Positions 1 to 9,867 of a stretch of 18,081 nucleotides of DNA are shown here, piece after piece. The notes under the pieces were generated by a model that ran no database searches, was not told the DNA's origin, and saw only the letters and a list, made by a program, of their open reading frames with translations. The stretch is from NCBI GenBank assembly GCA_003567075.1, contig PXAU01000167.1, positions 1-18,081 of the forward strand, written 5' to 3'. The translations under genes and the position numbers were made by a program. The stretch is from Trueperaceae bacterium (lineage in GTDB: Bacteria; Deinococcota; Deinococci; Deinococcales; Trueperaceae). How positions within the stretch are numbered: the first letter of the stretch is position 1; every line of letters begins with the position of its first letter.

Positions 1-359
1 GTCTCCGACTGCGGCTCGACGCCCTGGCTGGCGTCGAACACCGCCACGGCGCCGTCGAGCACCCGCATGGAGCGCTCGACCTCGATGGTGAAGTCGACGT
101 GGCCGGGCGTGTCGATGATGTTGACGCGATGGTCGCGCCAGAAGGCCTGCGTCACCGCCGAGGTGATGGTGATGCCGCGTTCCTTCTCCTGGTCCATCCA
201 GTCCATCTGCGAGGCGCCCTCATGGGTCTCGCCGACCTTGTGGATGCGACCGGTGTAGAAGAGGATGCGCTCGGTCAAGGTCGTCTTGCCGGCGTCGATG
301 TGCGCCGCGACCCCGATGTTGCGGGTCATGCGCAGGTCGATGGTGGTCTGGATGGCCAT
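1..359 (-). CDS. fusA: Elongation factor G, N-terminal part (cut by window edge)
   Basis: EF-G is the GTPase that drives ribosomal translocation and, with RRF, ribosome recycling. The first 119 codons are present, from ATG at 359 down to the window edge. The GTP-binding motifs are visible: the P-loop AAHIDAGKT at about residues 18-26, the switch I part ERGITIT at about 60-66, and the G3 motif DTPGHVDF. The segment ending VFDASQGVEPQSE closely resembles Thermus EF-G. It follows rpsG by 21 bp, in the classical rpsL-rpsG-fusA order of the str operon. A GAGGAG stretch lies about 9 bases before the ATG. Identification is secure; only the length and C-terminal domains cannot be judged. Confidence 0.97.
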   Translation of the reverse strand, partial: MAIQTTIDLRMTRNIGVAAHIDAGKTTLTERILFYTGRIHKVGETHEGASQMDWMDQEKERGITITSAVTQAFWRDHRVNIIDTPGHVDFTIEVERSMRVLDGAVAVFDASQGVEPQSE

Positions 360-380
360 ATGCTCGCGCTCCTCGCGCTC

Positions 381-851
381 CTACCAGCGGTAGTGGGCGT
401 AGGCGCGGTTCGCCTCGGCCATGCGCTCGATGTCTTCGCGTTTCTTGACGGCTCCGCCACGCCCCGCGGCGGCGTCGAGCAGCTCGCCCGCCACGCGTTC
501 CACGGCGGTGCGCTCGGGGCGCGAGTTGGAGGCCGCCACCAGCCAGCGCAGCGCCAGGCTCTGGGAGCGCCGCGGGTTGACCTCGACCGGCACCTGGTAC
601 GTGCTGCCGCCCACGCGGCGGCTGCGCACCTCGATGCGCGGGCGCACGTTGTCGACCGCGGTGCGGAACACCTTCAGCGGCTCCTGGCCGCTGCGGTCCT
701 GGATCAGCCGGCTGGAGCCGTAGAAGATCCGGCTCGCCAGGTTCTTCTTGCCGTCCCGCATGAGCTTGTTGATGAAGGCGGTGACGGTGGTGTCGCTGTA
801 CACCAGATCGGGCTCGAGGCTCCGGACTTCAGCGCGTCGACGGCGTCCCAT
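381..851 (-). CDS. rpsG: 30S ribosomal protein S7
   Basis: S7 is a primary 16S rRNA binder that nucleates assembly of the 30S head and lies near the E site. The 156-residue product has the normal bacterial length and typical family blocks: the basic start MGRRRRAEVR, then FINKLMRDGKKNLA, the central NVRPRIEVRSRRVGGSTYQVP, and the tail EANRAYAHYRW. Start ATG at 851 has an AGGAG element 5-6 bases upstream. It lies 15 bp after the rpsL stop and 21 bp before fusA, so the three genes are one transcription unit. In Escherichia coli S7 represses its own operon translationally at the S12-S7 junction. Here that junction is only 15 bp, so that particular site cannot exist in the same form. Confidence 0.98.
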   Translation of the reverse strand: MGRRRRAEVRSLEPDLVYSDTTVTAFINKLMRDGKKNLASRIFYGSSRLIQDRSGQEPLKVFRTAVDNVRPRIEVRSRRVGGSTYQVPVEVNPRRSQSLALRWLVAASNSRPERTAVERVAGELLDAAAGRGGAVKKREDIERMAEANRAYAHYRW

Positions 852-866
852 GGCTCTCCTCTCGCC

Positions 867-1265
<399 letters not shown>

Positions 1266-1483
1266 CTCCCTTTCCTGCGTCCGGGCCCAGGCGGCTCCGC
1301 GGGGGGAACCTGGTACCGGCGAGCCCCCTGCGGGGCCGTCCGTTCCGTCGAACGGCTCGCCGGAGGATCGCTGCCCTACGGCGAGGTAGGTACGGGTCGC
1401 GCGTGCTGGAGGGCGGAACGTGGTACGACCGCTCACGACCATACGCCCCCCGAGGTCGATCGGTGCCGACCCGGGGGTCAAAC
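1266..1483 (-). promoter_or_regulatory. Structured 5' leader of the rpsL-rpsG-fusA operon
   Basis: The predicted transcription start near 1483 leaves about 218 untranslated bases before rpsL. The leader contains a perfect 10-bp inverted repeat, CCGGCGAGCC at 1316-1325 with GGCTCGCCGG at 1354-1363. The 28 bases it encloses can form two small stems, GTTC/GAAC (1342-1345 with 1350-1353) and CCC/GGG around TGC at 1326-1334. Together these would make a three-way junction. A pair of imperfect 17-base direct repeats (1301-1317 and 1411-1427, 14 of 17 identical) flanks it. Such a leader may bind a ribosomal protein for feedback control. That role is inference; the repeats and pairing are directly visible. 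Confidence 0.5.
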
Positions 1484-1489
1484 CGTCGA

Positions 1490-1519
1490 AGTATAGCGCC
1501 TTTCGGGGCTATTGCGCAA
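1490..1519 (-). promoter_or_regulatory. Sigma-70-type promoter for the str operon
   Basis: Read on the minus strand, TTGCGC at 1519-1514 is followed after 18 bases by TATACT at 1495-1490. The -10 box is nearly perfect, in a region otherwise very rich in GC. It points towards rpsL, with transcription expected to start near 1483. A GGGGC/GCCCC inverted repeat (1505-1509 with 1523-1527) straddles the -35 box and could be a binding site. Confidence 0.6.
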
Positions 1520-1526
1520 GCGGCCC

Positions 1527-1549
1527 CAGTCGCTTCGATGAAGCGACTG
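1527..1549. other. Perfect 10-bp hairpin just upstream of the str promoter
   Basis: CAGTCGCTTC (1527-1536) and GAAGCGACTG (1540-1549) form a perfect stem with a 3-base loop. It ends eight bases before the -35 box of the rpsL promoter. It could be an operator for the str operon. It could also end transcription arriving from the lipoprotein genes, although no T-tract follows on either strand. The symmetry is certain and the role is not. Confidence 0.45.
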
Positions 1550-1812
1550 CCACAGGCACGCATCCACGCTGCCGGCGGCGTCGATAAGCAACGGGCAGAA
1601 GCGCCCCGACGAGGGCCGGGAGCGATCACGCTCGAGCGACGCTGCTGCCCGCGCGGCCGGAGCCGCGCCGGCGCTAGCAACCGCTGTCCGGACGCGCGAC
1701 ACACGCCAGTCTTCCCATGCACGCCCACCCAACGCTGCTCCAGCGACCGACCCACATCGCCGGCCACCGACCCATAAACCCACGCGGCACCGCAACCTCG
1801 AGCGCGTGACTA

Positions 1813-1845
1813 CACAGTGGCTGCACAGTGGCTGCACAGTGGCTG
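1813..1845. repeat. Three perfect tandem copies of an 11-bp unit
   Basis: The unit CACAGTGGCTG occurs three times without a mismatch at 1813-1823, 1824-1834 and 1835-1845. An 11-bp period is close to one helical turn, so a protein bound to each copy would sit on the same face of the DNA. A related sequence, CGCAGTGGTAG, appears near 1911. Simple slippage expansion is the alternative explanation. Confidence 0.75.
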
Positions 1846-1950
1846 CGCTGAAGGGAGGGCACGCGCCGCATCCCGTCTCAGATCGGTTGGTACCGGAGCG
1901 GGGTCCATGTACGCAGTGGTAGCCGCTTTCGAAGGCCCTGCAACGCTTCC

Positions 1951-1967
1951 AGCGAACGGTGTTCGCT
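1951..1967 (-). terminator. Hairpin about 30 bp past the lipoprotein gene, possible terminator
   Basis: AGCGAAC (1951-1957) and GTTCGCT (1961-1967) form a perfect 7-bp stem with a 3-base loop, beginning 30 bp downstream of the stop codon at 1998. No T-run follows on the minus strand, so it is at best a weak or atypical intrinsic terminator. Confidence 0.3.
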
Positions 1968-1997
1968 TCCACACGTGCCCGCGTCACTTCACTCCAC

Positions 1998-4007
1998 TCA
2001 CTCCACGACGAGGCCAGACTCGTCGATGACGAACGTTCCCGACGCGAGAAGCGGGCCATCGGCGAACGGGCCCACGTCCCACTCGACGTCGATCCTGTAC
2101 TCCCCAACCAGGGCGCCGTCTCCCATCACGTAGCGGTACCCACCCCCTGGCGTGTAGGCGTCGCTAGCGCCATCAAGGATCCACTCGACACCGGCTGGGT
2201 CGGAAAGCCGGAACAGCGGTCGCACTTCGACTTCAATGCCAGCCTCGATGCGGAACACCTGCGTGAGTACGTTCCCACCGGCATCGACGACGATGGGCAC
2301 GAATCGAACGGCCGAAACCGTCGTGCCGGGCACGTCGCCAGGACCCGAGCCATCGTCGACCCGAAGCGATGCGTCCATGCGACCTCCCACGCGCCACTCG
2401 CTCGTCGTCGCTTCACCAATGACGATATCGAACGGGACTCCGATGTTCGCCCACCAATCATCGATCACGAACTCCACTCTGGGCCCGTAGGAAGCCGGCA
2501 TCAGCAGCAACTCGGTCGACGTTCGATCCTGCAGTCTGAAGCCGAAGGACACGCCCGTTGGCTCGGAACTCGGTGGCCACAAACTCGACTCCTTCAGCCG
2601 CAGGCTGACAAGCAGATTGTCGGCAGGGGCGCCCTCTCGGGTAACGGTGTCGATGCTCAACAGCCCGTGAGGGAGCACTGGAGGATCGATGAGCAGCGTG
2701 CGATCACCCTCGACGTTGAGTTCGTCCGCCACGACGAAGTGCCCATTCGTCGGAGCCACGCCGGTCACGAGCAACGTGTAGCCGCCGGGGGCCATGTGCG
2801 AGACATGCCACCTTTGTGAGGATGAGAACATCATGCAACACATGGCCAGCGGCCCAGCACCTGTATGGTCAACGTCTTCGGCAAGCACGTACGCGGCGCT
2901 TGCACGATAGCCGGTTCGCGCCATGTCCACGACGACCCGAGCCAGGTCGGGGGCTTCTGCGTTCACGTACACCGTACCTGGGCCTCGAACGTCGTCGATG
3001 CGTGTCATCACCGAACCGAAATCCTCGGCGACGCTCACCATGGCGAACAGCGTATACGGCCCTCCATCATGGCCCTCGAGGAACTCTCCGATGACTGCGC
3101 TACCGTGCTCGTCCAGATAGCCGAAGAGGTTCGTCGTGCCTCCATGCCGGTCGACCGCTACTACCCTGACGTTCCCACCTAGCACCCATGGGGCCTTGAC
3201 CGGCGTGCCATCGTCGAGCTGCACGACGAACGCCAGATAGCGGCTTTCGTCTGGGTTGAGGTTGAGCGCAATACCTCGCTCGGCGTGGCTGACATGGCCA
3301 CTACGGATAACCGTGAGGGTCGCTACCATCACGCCGCGCGCCTCGGCCGAGTACGTGTGGACGTGGCTCGCATTGCGAGCACAATCGGCTACCTCGGTCA
3401 TCGTGCCGTCGCCGAGGTCCAGGCGGCACAACACCTCACCAGCGCCCTCCTCAAACGACCAGCCAAACGTCGCGGTCACGGCGCCGCTACCGCCCGTAGG
3501 CGATGCTTCGAAGCGCTTGATCACGACAGGTCCGTCGAGCGTTGGCGATTCTTCGGAGTGCGGGCCTCCAGGTGTGACCGGAGCGTTCGTCTGCTCCACG
3601 ACCACAGAAGCGCCCGCATCGGAGCGGATTGCCACTCCATACGTGTAGGTGCTGTGGCGAACCACATCGCGATCGCGGTACATCATCGCTTCACTCGGCA
3701 CGACCTCGATCAGCTGCAACTCGGTCCGGAAGCGGACACCACCCTCGTCGAACACCAACGCTCGGTAGACGAGCGCTTCCGTTTGCGATCGAACTTCAGC
3801 ACGCCAATGAACGACGATCGAATCACCGTCGAGCTCGACGTACACCTCGCTCGGCGCCGGAGGTTCCGGCGATGTGTCCGTACCGCCCCCGGAGCCATTC
3901 TCACTCGGCAGGCGACCCGCGTCACCGCAGGCGATGGCGAACATGAGTACCAGGACCCCGAGCCATCGTGGACCCCAGCTGACCACCGAACTCAAGGGAC
4001 AACCCAC
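1998..4007 (-). CDS. Large secreted lipoprotein with FnIII-like and PKD-like domains
   Basis: I do not recognise a named family. The N-terminus is a lipoprotein signal: arginine at 14, a hydrophobic run at about 15-26, then the lipobox AIA before Cys27. A linker rich in Gly, Ser and Pro (about 30-52) follows. Residues about 53-140 look like a fibronectin type III sheet domain. Residues about 161-252 look PKD-like, with DLGDGT and HTY motifs. The remaining 400 residues are beta-rich segments ending at VIDESGLVVE, perhaps more Ig-like modules. The listed start is GTG at 4007, which overlaps the upstream WD40-like gene by 16 bp; TTG at 3995 or GTG at 3986 are possible and would keep the signal peptide. 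The overlap implies translational coupling. Base composition is visibly lower in GC than the ribosomal and metabolic genes around it. Confidence 0.8.
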   Translation of the reverse strand: MGCPLSSVVSWGPRWLGVLVLMFAIACGDAGRLPSENGSGGGTDTSPEPPAPSEVYVELDGDSIVVHWRAEVRSQTEALVYRALVFDEGGVRFRTELQLIEVVPSEAMMYRDRDVVRHSTYTYGVAIRSDAGASVVVEQTNAPVTPGGPHSEESPTLDGPVVIKRFEASPTGGSGAVTATFGWSFEEGAGEVLCRLDLGDGTMTEVADCARNASHVHTYSAEARGVMVATLTVIRSGHVSHAERGIALNLNPDESRYLAFVVQLDDGTPVKAPWVLGGNVRVVAVDRHGGTTNLFGYLDEHGSAVIGEFLEGHDGGPYTLFAMVSVAEDFGSVMTRIDDVRGPGTVYVNAEAPDLARVVVDMARTGYRASAAYVLAEDVDHTGAGPLAMCCMMFSSSQRWHVSHMAPGGYTLLVTGVAPTNGHFVVADELNVEGDRTLLIDPPVLPHGLLSIDTVTREGAPADNLLVSLRLKESSLWPPSSEPTGVSFGFRLQDRTSTELLLMPASYGPRVEFVIDDWWANIGVPFDIVIGEATTSEWRVGGRMDASLRVDDGSGPGDVPGTTVSAVRFVPIVVDAGGNVLTQVFRIEAGIEVEVRPLFRLSDPAGVEWILDGASDAYTPGGGYRYVMGDGALVGEYRIDVEWDVGPFADGPLLASGTFVIDESGLVVE

Positions 4008-6001
4008 TTCGACAGTTCACCGCTCCACGAACCAGTCAGGACATACGATCCGTCATCCGCGAACGCGGCCCCACCGATCAGACCGGTGCCATCGATACCG
4101 TACACGAGCGCTCCGTCTGCCATGTTCCACACCTTCAACGCGTTCATGTCGCCAGCCGATCCGCCATAACTACCGTCGTCTGGCGCACCTGCCGCCCAGA
4201 ACCACGCATCGTCTGCCGTGAAACCGACCGCGTAGTTCGGGCCCTGGCTCGCGTAAGGCTGGGCGTGGATGACATCGAGCGTCTGGACGTCCACGATGAC
4301 CGTGCGGCGCTTCACGAAGCCCGAGTCCCAACCGGTAATCGCGATCATCGTGCCGTCGCTGCTCCACGCCAACGCACCGACGTGATCCACGATCGGCTCG
4401 ATGCGCGTCTCGGTCGTGCCGTCCATATCGATCAACCACACGACCCCCCACTCTGAACTCATGGCAAGCACGTCGTCGCTGGGTGACCATGCCACGCTCG
4501 TCACGAGGAACGGCTCCTCGGGCGGCTGATACCGCCTGACCATCGTCAGGCGCTCGGGGTCGAAGAAGACGACTTCGTTCATCGTCCCTACCGCAAGGAT
4601 GCTTCCATCAGCGTTGAACGCAAGAACCTCGTCAAAGCTCGAATCGATGCCCGTTGCCATCGAGCCGTAGGGTTCCATTGCAGGCCAGCGGAACAGCGAG
4701 ATGGTGTCAGCCGCCAACGCCAACCACCGTTCGTCGGGGCTCCAACGAACGTCCGACACCCGCCCGCCGGGCTGAAGCTCCGTGATCAAGGCCCCAGAGG
4801 CAGTGCTCCAGATTCGCACCGTCTCGTCGCTACCCGCCGATGCCGCGAAGCGGTCGCCCGGACTCAACGTGACAGCGTGGATTCTGCCTCCCCCTATCGG
4901 TACTCGCACGCCGCCACCGTCCAACGATACCGGCATGAGGTACACCAAACCCGTCACGGTACCGATGGCAAGGTGTCGACCGTCCGAGCTCACACGCACG
5001 ACACGCACCGCCCCTCCGACACGGAAGCGTTCAAGCTCTGCCAGCGAATCTGCCGCAACGACGGCAACCGTACCATCGAGCCCCGCCGTGACAAGCCTCG
5101 AGCTGCCAGGCAACCATGCGAGGCTATAGGCGACACCATCATGGAGACGACGCTCGAGTATGCGCCGGCCCGTCACGGCATTCATGATCCACACGATCCC
5201 AGCCTCCGCCCGCGCACCGTAGGCTCGGCGCTCCGACAACGCAATGGCGGTACCATCATGGCTCCAGGCAACGGCCTGCGCGGCGGGCAGATCGATGGCG
5301 ACTTCCGCAGTCGGCAAATCGTACACGAAGCTTCCGTATGTGCTCGCAACGACCACCTGCGTGCCATCCGGGCTCCAGTCGACACTGCTCACATACCCGC
5401 GCGATTCCCAGGCATTGCGGGGTGTATCGATCGAATGAAGCACAGATCCCGTCGCGACGTCCCAGACGACGAGGCAAATGCAGCCAACCTGTCCACCCGC
5501 ACCTGGGCGCGTGCCACCAGCCAGCATCGTGCCGTCGGGGCTGAACGCCAATGCGTCACTCGTGTGTCGCTCCTCGAGGGCGAGTGACGTCACGCGTTGC
5601 CACGTCGAGGCGTCGAAGACGCGACCTGGAAGCGCCACACGGCGACCGTCTCGACTCCACGCGATGGCCCCAACGAGCGGGCTACCGTAGACGATCGAAC
5701 GATCCGCCGTCTCTGGCCATTCGATGGAGGTTCCTGCGTCGGCGTCGAGCAGCGTCAGCCGATCGCCCATGGCGAACACAGCGACGGCGTCCGAGTCTTG
5801 ACGCCATGCCAGATCGAGCACTGGCGCATAGTGCGCTCGGACAGCCCACTCGGTCGGCGATGGGGCATCCGAACCATCGCCGTTCTCAACCTGCGGCGCT
5901 TCAGGTCGCGACGGTCCCTCACAGGCTCCGCTCGACACGATGCCGAGAAGCAGCACGACCAGTACGAATGCACGCCACACCAAGGCCGCTCCACGAAGCA
6001 T
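3992..6001 (-). CDS. WD40-like beta-propeller lipoprotein, about 14 blades
   Basis: The 669-residue product begins with a lipoprotein signal (arginine near position 3, hydrophobic run, SSGA before Cys27) and a short acidic, Ser/Pro-rich linker. From about residue 55 to the end it is a series of WD40-like blades with the pattern hydrophobic-AWSPDG followed by a strand ending in a D/W turn. I count 14 blade starts, for example VLDLAWRQDS, ALAFSPDGT, VSSVDWSPDG, SDVRWSPDE, VTSVAWSPSD and GGAAFADDG. Fourteen would make two seven-bladed propellers in tandem. The likely place is the cell surface or periplasmic face of a membrane, as a binding scaffold; ligand unknown. An open frame extends to TTG at 6004, but ATG at 6001 is the better start (AGGT about 10 bases upstream). 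The stop overlaps the next lipoprotein gene, so the two probably work together. Confidence 0.85.
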   Translation of the reverse strand: MLRGAALVWRAFVLVVLLLGIVSSGACEGPSRPEAPQVENGDGSDAPSPTEWAVRAHYAPVLDLAWRQDSDAVAVFAMGDRLTLLDADAGTSIEWPETADRSIVYGSPLVGAIAWSRDGRRVALPGRVFDASTWQRVTSLALEERHTSDALAFSPDGTMLAGGTRPGAGGQVGCICLVVWDVATGSVLHSIDTPRNAWESRGYVSSVDWSPDGTQVVVASTYGSFVYDLPTAEVAIDLPAAQAVAWSHDGTAIALSERRAYGARAEAGIVWIMNAVTGRRILERRLHDGVAYSLAWLPGSSRLVTAGLDGTVAVVAADSLAELERFRVGGAVRVVRVSSDGRHLAIGTVTGLVYLMPVSLDGGGVRVPIGGGRIHAVTLSPGDRFAASAGSDETVRIWSTASGALITELQPGGRVSDVRWSPDERWLALAADTISLFRWPAMEPYGSMATGIDSSFDEVLAFNADGSILAVGTMNEVVFFDPERLTMVRRYQPPEEPFLVTSVAWSPSDDVLAMSSEWGVVWLIDMDGTTETRIEPIVDHVGALAWSSDGTMIAITGWDSGFVKRRTVIVDVQTLDVIHAQPYASQGPNYAVGFTADDAWFWAAGAPDDGSYGGSAGDMNALKVWNMADGALVYGIDGTGLIGGAAFADDGSYVLTGSWSGELSKWVVP

Positions 6002-6050
6002 CAACGGTGTGACCTGTGGGGCTTGCTGCGAAAGAACGCATCACGGCTCG

Positions 6051-6072
6051 TCTTCTTCGAGTTCGAAGAGGA
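6051..6072. promoter_or_regulatory. 22-bp near-perfect palindrome upstream of the lipoprotein pair
   Basis: TCTTCTTCGA at 6051-6060 mirrors TCGAAGAGGA at 6063-6072 around a GT centre; nine of ten arm positions are complementary. It lies 50 bp before the start of the WD40-like gene and about 145 bp after the amylosucrase stop. An operator for the lipoprotein pair is plausible. No T-tract supports a terminator, and I see no strong promoter in this 214-bp gap. Confidence 0.35.
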
Positions 6073-6215
6073 CGCGAACCGCTCCCAACACTTTGCACTC
6101 GCCATGATGGCAAGGTTAAACCATCACATACCCGAAAGCAAACAACGTCGTCGAGTCCCGCGGCCTACCACTTACCGATGGCTTGATCGCCGTCTGTGTC
6201 GATCCAAGCGCCCGC

Positions 6216-8168
<1,953 letters not shown>

Positions 8169-8185
8169 CGTGATCGGCCGCCGCC

Positions 8186-9349
8186 TCAGGCCGCCGGCCC
8201 GCGCTCGCGGGTCTCGGACCGAAGCGCCTCGCGGGCGGCGCGGACCGCCGCCTCGGCCTCGTCGGCGCTCGCGGCGAGCCTGCTCAGGTGCCCCATCTTC
8301 CGTCCCGGACGGGCCTCGCTCTTGCCGTACAGGTGCAGGTGGAGGCCCGGGCGGTCCAGCACCCGGGTCCAGTCCGGCGCGCCCCCATTCCACAGGTCGC
8401 CCAGCAGGTTGGCCATGGCGCCGGGCGAGCGCAGGCGCGTCGAGCCGAGCGGCAAGCCGCACACGGCCCGCAGCTGCTGCTCGAACTGGTCAGTCTCGCA
8501 GGCTTCGAGGCTGACGTGCCCGGAGTTGTGGGGCCGCGGCGCGATCTCGTTCACGAGCAGCTCGCCGCCGTCGCTCAGGAAGCACTCCACGCACGCCAAC
8601 CCCACCAGGTCGAGCGCCTCGGCCAGCGCCAGCGCCAGCTCCGTAGCGCGCGCCGCAACCTGGTCGTCCACCCGGGCGGGTACCACCGTCACGTCGAGGA
8701 TGTGCCGCGCGTGAGCGTTCTCGAACACCGGATACGCTCGCGCCGTCCCGTCCACGCCGCGCGCGACCAGCACCGAGAGCTCCAGCGCCAGCGGCACCAG
8801 CCGCTCGAGCACGCACGGGCCGCTGGCCGCGAGCGCGAGCGCGGCCGGCAGGGCGTCGGGCCCGCGCAGCCGCACCTGGCCCTTGCCGTCGTAGCCGAAG
8901 CCGGCGGTCTTGAGCACGGCCGGGAGACCGATGGCGACGAGCGCGGCGTCGAGCGCGGCGGCGTCCGGCACGTCGCGGTAGGGGGCATGCGGCAAGCCCT
9001 GGTCGCGCACGAAGGCCTTCTCGCGAGCGCGATGCTGGCTCACCGCCAGCACCCGCGGCCCGGGCCGCACCGGGCGCCAGGCGCGCAGCCGCTCGGCGGT
9101 GGCCGCGGGCACGTTCTCGAACTCGACCGTGACGACGTCGACCAACTCGGCGAAGGCACGGGCCGCGTCGGGGTCGTCGAAGGGCTGGTGCACGAGCCGG
9201 TCGGCCACGGCGGCGGCCGGCGCGTCGGGCTCGGGGCTCCAGACCACGAAGCCGTACCCCAGGCGGCGGGCCGCCTGCCCCAGCATCCGTCCCAGCTGAC
9301 CGCCGCCCATCACGCCGATGGTGGCGCCCGGCAGCAGCGGCCGGCTCAC
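8186..9349 (-). CDS. purK: N5-carboxyaminoimidazole ribonucleotide synthase
   Basis: PurK uses ATP and bicarbonate to carboxylate AIR to N5-CAIR, in the middle of purine synthesis. The 387-residue protein has the ATP-grasp layout: the glycine-rich GGGQLGRM at 15-22, then GYDGKGQ in the ATP-binding region, a central ELSVLVARG, and the family signature NEIAPRPHNSGH followed by FEQQLRAVCGLPLG. The start is GTG at 9349, overlapping the purE stop in a GTGA tetranucleotide, so the two are translationally coupled as in many bacteria. All catalytic blocks seem intact. Confidence 0.97.
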   Translation of the reverse strand: MSRPLLPGATIGVMGGGQLGRMLGQAARRLGYGFVVWSPEPDAPAAAVADRLVHQPFDDPDAARAFAELVDVVTVEFENVPAATAERLRAWRPVRPGPRVLAVSQHRAREKAFVRDQGLPHAPYRDVPDAAALDAALVAIGLPAVLKTAGFGYDGKGQVRLRGPDALPAALALAASGPCVLERLVPLALELSVLVARGVDGTARAYPVFENAHARHILDVTVVPARVDDQVAARATELALALAEALDLVGLACVECFLSDGGELLVNEIAPRPHNSGHVSLEACETDQFEQQLRAVCGLPLGSTRLRSPGAMANLLGDLWNGGAPDWTRVLDRPGLHLHLYGKSEARPGRKMGHLSRLAASADEAEAAVRAAREALRSETRERGPAA

Positions 9350-9867
9350 GGGAGGCGGAAGGCCGGGGTGGGCAGGGTGTCGGCCTCCACCCGTTCGGTC
9401 TGGCGGGCACGGTAGCTGCGCAGCCGCTCGCGCAGGGCCGGGTCGTGCAGGGCCAGCACGGCCGCGGCCAGCAGCGCCGCGTTGGTGGCGCCGGCCTCAC
9501 CGATGGCGAGCGTCCCGACCGGCACGCCGGCGGGCATCTGCACGATCGACAGCAGCGAGTCGATGCCCTGCAGCGCGCGGCTGCGCACCGGCACCCCGAA
9601 CACCGGCAGCTGCGTGTTGGCCGCCAGCATGCCCGGTAAGTGGGCGGCACCGCCGGCGCCGGCGATCAGCACCTTGTAGCCCGCCGCCGCGGCGCCCTGC
9701 GCCACGCTGCGCAGCCGCTCGGGCGTGCGGTGGGCCGAGACCACCATGCAGGCACGGGGCACGTCGAGCGCCTCCAACGTCGCGTCGGCGAAGCGCATCG
9801 TCTCCCAGTCGCTGGTGCTGCCCATCACGACGGCGACGAGCGGCGGGTCGGTGTGGTGGTGGCTCAT
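9346..9867 (-). CDS. purE: N5-carboxyaminoimidazole ribonucleotide mutase, class I
   Basis: PurE moves the carboxyl group of N5-CAIR to carbon 4, giving CAIR, the substrate of SAICAR synthase. The 173-residue protein has VVMGSTSD (13-20), the SAHRTPE block (44-50) with the catalytic histidine, and AGAGGAAHLPGM (70-80), then LPVFGVPV. The adjacent purK and the class I motifs show the two-step N5-CAIR route, not the direct AIR carboxylase. ATG at 9867 overlaps the stop of the upstream Sua5-type gene in ATGA. The short histidine run HHH near the N-terminus is an ordinary variable extension. Confidence 0.98.
   Translation of the reverse strand: MSHHHTDPPLVAVVMGSTSDWETMRFADATLEALDVPRACMVVSAHRTPERLRSVAQGAAAAGYKVLIAGAGGAAHLPGMLAANTQLPVFGVPVRSRALQGIDSLLSIVQMPAGVPVGTLAIGEAGATNAALLAAAVLALHDPALRERLRSYRARQTERVEADTLPTPAFRLP

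Larger units (their letters stand above)
1550..1997. other. Gene-free stretch between lipoprotein gene and str promoter
   Basis: I see no convincing gene here. The open frames on both strands lack family resemblance, good start context, and agreement with neighbours. The stretch holds a 7-bp perfect stem at 1651-1668 (GCGCGGC, loop CGGA, GCCGCGC), three tandem 11-bp repeats at 1813-1845, and a 7-bp hairpin at 1951-1967. It separates the two lipoprotein genes from the str operon on the same strand. Confidence 0.5.

Noticed and set aside
1301..1427. TGGTACC-like motifs on the plus strand, recalling a T-box riboswitch
   Set aside because: No plus-strand gene follows, the rest of the T-box pattern (AGGGTGGNACCGCG, Stem I) is missing, and the transcribed strand here is minus.
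1674..1871. Short open frame of 65 codons on the minus strand in the gap before the str promoter
   Set aside because: No ribosome-binding site, no family resemblance, and its N-terminal part is just the 11-bp repeat translated.
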